DNA from: Oreocharis arfaki
Lineage: Eukaryota > Chordata > Aves > Passeriformes > Paramythiidae
Length of the DNA: 64,000 bases
Assembly (NCBI GenBank): GCA_013398015.1
Contig: VZRR01005754.1
Coordinates: forward strand, 434,001-498,000
Reading direction: 5' to 3'
Of this stretch, positions 58,050 to 64,000 are shown piece after piece; position 1 is the stretch's first letter; every line of letters starts with the position of its first letter. Made by a program: the position numbers and the translations under genes. Below the pieces are notes generated by a model that had not been told where the DNA came from, did not search any database, and saw nothing but the letters and a program-made list of their open reading frames with translations.

Positions 58050-59574
58050 AAAATGAAGGATTATTTTGTGTACTTTTCTGCTGTCCTGGCATGAAGCACT
58101 TCATTACAAATAAGTGAAGGTTTATAGAAACTACATTAGACTTGGTGTGAAAATCATAACTTAAATGTGCTGGGGGTAGGCTGGTTTTTAGATCTGTGTT
58201 TGGGTCGTCATTGCTAATAACCGAAGGATGATTGTTCCTTGGAAATTACCCTTACTGAAGTAACAGCTGGGCTAAGTGATGCGGTGATGGGCCTAAGTCA
58301 AAATGAGCTATAGCTGTGCTGGTGAGATTTCTGTAGAGAGATTAGAGAGATAGCCTATAAAAGGCCAAAACCAAGAAAAGTGAATTGCTTCTTGAAGCAC
58401 TGCCTCGGGGGGAGGAATACTTGAAATATGTACAGATAATGAAAGGGAAAAGCTCAAGAAATGGTAACATTAAAGAAGGCCTAGGACCGATAGCACGAGC
58501 AAGTTAGTTGCTAAGTTACGAGGCAATTTTGGACAGCAGCTATGTGGGCAAGGATGGTTTTAACAGGTCTGTGCCGAAGCTCCCATGTTCAGAGGTTATA
58601 TGGAAGCATTATGTCAGCATCAAATCATCACACACAGAGTGCAGCAATTCTGTTCCTGGGAAAGATACCTGCACCGCCAGGGAAAAGGCTGCCTTGCTTT
58701 CCACTCCACATTGGGCTGGGAGAGCTGGGAAGTGCCAGGACTTTCTGCCTCGCTCAGTCTCACACTCAGATGAGGCCCTCAAATTCCAGCTCCTTGTGGG
58801 ATAACTATACAGGAAAATCCAGCTTTTGGGAGCAGGGAGGTAGTTCCTGACTGCTTTTCATAGCACTTCCTACCAGGCCTGCAAGAACTTCAAACTTCTG
58901 CCTTCTCAGAAGAGATCCCAGCCTGCCTGAGGAGGAGAAACAATGGCCCTTGGCATAATCTTTTCTGCAGTGGGGATGAAATAGGGCCATTGAATGATAA
59001 AAAGAGACTCTACTCTTTTGCTAGGATCCCAAGGGCTGAAGGGCTTTTCTCCCAGAATGGATTCTAGCATTTCCAAAGACAAAGGATGGTGAATTCAGTA
59101 ATGAGTCCCTAGCTAGCCAGCATAATAGATTCACTCTATTTAAACCTTGCCCCAAGAGAGCTGTATGTGGGTTGCTTTTCTTTTATTTGTGGTCTCTGCT
59201 ACCACAGAGCTCAGATAGACGGAAGTGCTCATCAAATATGTAACTGGCACTTGTGATGGAGATTGATAAATATGGCTAAGTACAGCTGTGTATTACAGAG
59301 ACTTTGTTCCTTGCACTGATGCTGTGGACGGACATAGGCTGTTGCCAGAATCTTGACTTCATTCTTTTTGGTATGTGATAAATGTTAGTCAGCTAGGCAG
59401 ACTTATGAAGCCACATTTGATCTGTATAACAATTATGATTTTCGAGCTCTTTCCCTAGTACCTCCAATTTAATTTACTGTGGATTGCTACCTCCATGCAT
59501 TCAGGGAGCTGTTCAAATAATACAAAGGAAAGAATACTTGGAAATGTAAAAGGAAAATTGCACAAAAAGTATAC
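58050..59574. other. Intergenic DNA, no gene recognised
   Basis: Three overlapping + frames at 58508-58850 occupy all three frames of one strand, which points to chance openness rather than coding. No repeat is recognised. Confidence 0.4.
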
Positions 59575-59690
59575 CTTTATCATGAGTAGATTGTGCCAGA
59601 CTAATGTGGCAGCTTTCTTCGGTAATAACTGTGTAACAGACTTTCTAGGCAAAAGAAACACAATGGATCTAATAGAGCTTGACTATAGGT
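59575..59690 (+). mobile_element. Ancient CR1 reverse-transcriptase remnant
   Basis: A translated stretch with VTDFLGKRNTMDLIELDY, preceded by RLCQTNVAAFF, resembles the CR1 reverse-transcriptase block that in intact copies reads roughly as a TD-LDKGNAVDLIYLDFSKAFD-type motif. It is short, old and broken at both ends. The similarity is from memory and needs a search. Confidence 0.5.
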
Positions 59691-60740
59691 TCCACATAAT
59701 CTAACTTGAAAGAGACACAAAGATAATGCTGTTAAGAAGCTACCTCGTGATGGCAAGACAAGAAGAGCTCTGTTCACTGCTGTTCAAGAAAGACCAATTC
59801 AAACTGTAAGTGTTCTGAAGAAGGGCTACAAGGCTGTTCAGAAATATGATTCATTTACCCTAACAAATGAAAACTGAAGTCAAGCTGACGCTGGGAATGC
59901 TCTCACGGGTGCTATGTTAGTAGCAAACATAAGAAAAAGGAAAGAATTATGTAAGGTGAAGGACACAGACTTGCCATAAGTACACTTCGGGTGGAAGTTA
60001 TATATTCCTGACCATCAGAGAAATCAGAATTTGGTTTAGGAATCCAGTAGAAGCAGCAAGAAGAGATGTGGTTGGAAAACTTCTGTGAACCAACAGAGTC
60101 ACATTATACTGTGCCGTCCTTATGTTAGCAAAGACAGGACTCCATAGGGAACTTACCTCTGCTGTAGGTTTATATAAACACTGGAGGGAAATGCTTTTTA
60201 TTTTTTGGCTATCTGGAAACTTTTAACAGAGCTGTAATACAACACTATATCCATTGGTTCAAATGTCAGGACTATGTCAGCAGTTTTTTACAGTAACTTC
60301 AGTAGATCAAAAGCACATGTCATGCCCTAGTGTTCAATGAGTATGAAAAATGTGATTTTTAAAGGCTTGGGGTTTTTTTGTCTTCTAATCTTCTGCCAGT
60401 GCATCTGAGATAATTTACTATAAAACTCAAGACATCACTAATGAGCTATTCCTCTCAGTATAACATGAGTTTGAAAGGGGAAATATCTAGATTCTGAAGT
60501 GTGCTATGCCTTATTTTGATCTTGAAATGATCTTTAAAATTTCTTTAGAGATTTTTTTTATATATATGTACATCTAATTACAGCTAAAGACAATTTGTTC
60601 TTCAATTATCCCCCCTTCCTGCTAGGTTCTCAGCACCTGAACAAGCCCAGAGAGAGTCTTTAGCCTCCGTTCTCTCTGCCTCACCACGCCTTGACAGATC
60701 CTCTCTCCTGCTCCCAGAAGTCCAAAGGTGGAAAAGGGTA

Positions 60741-60742
<2 letters not shown>
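59691..60742. other. Intergenic DNA, nothing recognised
   Basis: Possibly more of the old CR1 remnant at its start, too decayed to follow. No gene is seen. Confidence 0.35.
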
Positions 60743-60771
<29 letters not shown>

Positions 60772-60827
60772 ACAAACAAACAAAAATAAATATAAATACA
60801 TAAATATATATATGTATATACACACAT
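60743..60827 (+). repeat. Composite microsatellite
   Basis: (TG)13 at 60743-60768 is followed by an AAAC-type run, AAAT/ATAC-rich DNA, a short (TA) run and CACACA. Several overlapping frames with Cys-Val, Tyr-Ile or His-Thr runs cross it; they are translations of the repeat. Confidence 0.95.
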
Positions 60828-62917
60828 GCAGAGAGGGTAGGGAAGGGCATATCTGCCCTGTTTTACATTCATTGTGTCCAGCCTTAGTATTTAAAGAGCG
60901 TTACTTCCGAACACACAGCCCTGGTTTGAAAAAAGGAGTTTCCCACACTGCTATGAAAAGTTGTTTTTTGGAATGTCAGAATCCAAGGCTCACAGGGCAA
61001 TTTGGCTGTTTTACAGTCTTCTTGATCTCCCTCTATGATTTGCACGTTCTGTTCCTTATTCAACCCAAAACTGCAGACACCTCATTTCACTACAGCCTTA
61101 GTGCCTTGCCCCACTTCAGTCTGGGCACCTCCAAGGGGTACCTCTGCTGCTCCCTGCTGTCCTGGTCCTGCACAGCTTCTTGGCTGGAGATCTGGGGTGC
61201 AATTCCAACAGCTGGCCTCAGCCCAACTAAGGCTGATGGGAAGTTGCAGGCATTTTGAGGACAACACATGAAATGGAAGCCTTGTCTTGTGTCTTGATGA
61301 CACAAGCAACCTCTGCTCCTTTTCCGTTCACCAACTCCAACTGCTGGTCACCATCCAGCTCTTGGATGTTGCAACACCGCATTGCAAGCCTCTGTGTTCT
61401 CATCCTTTGTTCTGAAGCCCCGCTCCTGCTGGCAACACCGTGTTCTGCCTCTGGCAAAATGACACACATCTGCTGCTCCTCAAGGGCTGTCTGTCATCCT
61501 GCCCTCCTCCACCAATAAAAGAGTTGCTATAATTGAGATTTTCAGGTGTAATGGGAAGAGGAAATTAAGTGATTTGGGAGGTGCAAGCTTTCAGCTTGCC
61601 TGTCCTCTGTTATTTACTTCCTTTTTTTTTAGTTTCCTTGAGGAGAAATAGATAAGGTCCTTTAAAGCAGGTTCTTAGTTGGCAGCTTGGTGAAGGAGCA
61701 GGGGGAGTGTGTATTACAGAAACTGGAATAAACAACAAAACCAAAACATAAGGTCACAATTCAAGCAAATATGCCAGAGGGAACACTAGGAGCAGACGAT
61801 GTTTATTGCTCAATATAGTCTAAAGTCCAGGCAGTGTGAGAATGCAGTCCAATGGAGCTTTCCTGGAGCTGGGAATGGAGATGTGCATAGAGAGTAGGCC
61901 ACAGAGGAGGTAGTATGTTTTTCTTTGAAAAGGGTCAATAATGATTGTGCAGTAGGCTGGAAATACTTAGTCATATAAAAGGTGTCAGTGTTAGCAGCAG
62001 AATAGAAGCTTTCACACATTTCTTTATTAAAAAAAATTAATCAGACATTAACCATTAGTGTGAGACAGCAGGGCAGTCACCATTTCTTACACAAACTATT
62101 GCAGCTGAAAATGACTCTGGGAAAACTTCCTAATTAGTCATGTTGGGGTTTTTTGTTTTTTAAGAAGAGAAAAGTAGCTGAACTTCTGAATCTAGTTTCC
62201 TGTGGAAACAAAGCTTACACAATCAGTGTTTGTCCTGTACCTAATAATTTTTGTAACCCTCTGGCAAATCAAGTTTTGACTGAAGTTGAAAGAGTGACAG
62301 TGTTGGACATGATTATGTTTTTTAAAACATTTCATGAAGTCTGGCAGCAGGATAAGAGACAGAGTCAAGTTACTGCCCTGACTGAAGAAGAGACTCTCAG
62401 CCATTATGTGTTGGTCCCAGCCAGCTGGCCAGGCAGCACACACGTGCCGACAGTGAGTATATTTGTAGCTCCAGACCAGCCCCAGTTTGTTGTCCCTTGG
62501 TGGTGGCAGGGTGATTGGAAGCATGAGGAGAGCTGGGATTATTGCGGTGAAGAGAAAGAGATGTGGGACAAAGGACTCAAATCCATAGGAAATCAGGCTT
62601 CGTTAGCTGTGCTGCTCAGGAACAACATGTTCGTCTAACAATAGCTTTTTGCCCAAGCACATACGTCAGAGCCAGATTAGATTTCTATTTGCATACCTCC
62701 TTACCTTTCTCGGGAATGCCTCCGGCATAAAACTCCTCAATTTCTCTTTCTTCCTTGAGGCATGGGTCTCCTGGAAAGTAACTGTAAAAGTTGCATCTTA
62801 TTTCTTAACAGTTTTATTACTTTGTTTACTTAAAGTCAGATGAACTGGGTTTAATAACCACATGAAATGTTTGCTGCTTTTTTTTAAATCCTCTTGGCTC
62901 TTCAGAAATAACATAAC
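60828..62917. other. Intergenic DNA, unresolved
   Basis: A GC-richer part at about 61080-61520, with overlapping frames on both strands, ends near an AATAAA (61514-61519). This could be part of a decayed retroelement or a transcript end, but I see no diagnostic motif. The 161-codon + frame at 62153-62638 shows no domain, signal peptide or known motif and opens without an ATG-type context; I do not call it a gene. Confidence 0.35.
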
Positions 62918-62979
62918 AGAGAGAGAGAGAGAGACAGCAAATGAGCTGGATGCAATCACGTTTTGTGCACACACACACA
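62918..62979 (+). repeat. Two short dinucleotide runs
   Basis: An AG run (62918-62934) and a CA run (about 62968-62979) separated by 33 bases of non-repetitive DNA. Confidence 0.85.
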
Positions 62980-64000
62980 GAGCAGAACCTGAAGACAGAA
63001 TTGTTGTGCAATGTAAACAAGGCATAAACTTGTCCTACTGAACCCTAGTAGCTAGTGATCTGAGAGGGAAAGAATCCAATGGATTTCTGAAGCATAGGGA
63101 TGAGCCTGTAGTACTGACAGGAAGAACAGGATTATTTTGTTTTCTTTAGAACTGAACACATTTTATACTTACTTGTTGAAATAAGCATGGAAAAAAAACA
63201 ACCCACAGGAAAACTTGAACAACCATGGTACAAAAGAATGCTGTAGCATCCAAGGGAGTTTTTAATCTGCAGGGAGAGACAACAGGAGCTGTACTCTTCT
63301 TTCTGTCATATGTAGTGTGCATTATGCTCATTATAATGACATCAGTGTTTCTGAATTAAAGTGGCAATGCCTAGATTCCACAGGGATGTGTGTCACAGAA
63401 ATGCATGTGCTAGTAATTGAAACAGAGTGTTCAAATATTGCTTCATATTCAGACAAGAACCTTTTTATGCAGTTGTGTAATAATAAAAAAAAAAAAAGAA
63501 GGAAGCTAGAGCCAAACTGAGGGCAGCGTTAATACACTGCCCATCCACTGACACCACATGAGACCTTGTGCACTGTTGTTGCCACCAGCCACACTGAAGA
63601 AAAGAAGTGTTTTCAAATACTAGGCAGCATTTCAGAAAGTTCTTATGGAAGTCCATTCAAACCCCAGCTCTATGTTCCCACTGCTAAGTAACCACATAGA
63701 AAATTCACTCCAAAGAATAACTCGTCACCTAGAAAGCAAATGAGATACAACTACAGTGAAACGGATACTACTTTAGTAGATCCTGCAACTAGGCTACTCA
63801 GTATGCAGCTGTCAGTATTGTGCCTTTTCAGAGACAAGTATTTGGCGCTTCAGGGGGAAAAAAAAATCACAAAGAGTCAACTGGGCTGTGCTGGACTTCA
63901 TGGGGTAGGGGATAGTCCTTCCTGATCCCCCCATGGACAACGGGTTCGTGAAAAGAAATACAGAGCAATTACTCTAATCAGTCTTAGCAAATGCGATTAA
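62980..64000. other. Intergenic DNA to the window end
   Basis: No gene or interspersed repeat is recognised. An A-rich run lies near 63484-63497. The window ends without reaching another gene. Confidence 0.4.

Noticed and set aside
62153..62638. 161-codon frame on +, one of the longest in the window outside the genes
   Set aside because: No domain, signal, conserved block or splice context that I can recognise. At least one frame of this length is expected by chance in 64 kb of six-frame translation. A PhyloCSF test would settle it.
1..64000. Endogenous retrovirus or LTR element
   Set aside because: I found no gag, protease, polymerase or envelope-like frame and no convincing LTR pair. Reverse-transcriptase traces are CR1-type.

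Overview
This window looks like nuclear DNA from a songbird (oscine passerine). It holds interrupted genes with GT-AG introns, many CR1 LINE fragments with the avian-type 3' end, and three copies of a SINE made of a tRNA-Ile head and a CR1-like tail. That SINE matches my memory of TguSINE1, a family described from passerines. There is no bacterial operon structure, CRISPR array or recognisable complete virus. Long ORFs are almost absent outside the genes and repeats.

Two protein genes are clear, both on the + strand. RNF182 has its whole 245-codon reading frame in one exon at 2317-3054. It encodes a RING-type E3 ubiquitin ligase with two C-terminal membrane segments. MCUR1 (mitochondrial calcium uniporter regulator 1, formerly CCDC90A) has nine coding exons between 36174 and 50149. 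Every splice junction is in phase and the spliced product is 276 residues. An 18-base run of N lies in its GC-rich first exon. MCUR1 starts in a CpG island (about 35865-36345) with a GC box and an ETS-type site, and its 3' UTR probably ends near 51575.

Layout: 1-2300 is upstream or intronic DNA of RNF182; 2317-3260 is the RNF182 coding exon and 3' UTR; 3.3-35.8 kb is a gene-poor stretch with CR1 and SINE fragments, a 124-bp triplicated tandem repeat (29113-29492), a degenerate repeat field (about 30180-30390) and some repeat-free stretches that may be regulatory; 35.9-51.6 kb is MCUR1 with CR1 copies in introns 1 and 4 and a SINE in intron 7; 51.6-64 kb is intergenic DNA with more CR1/SINE fragments and a composite microsatellite.

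The two genes are also neighbours on human 6p23, so this is conserved synteny. From memory, however, they are divergently transcribed in human, while here they run in tandem. That orientation difference is the most interesting structural point. I found no new multi-gene system.
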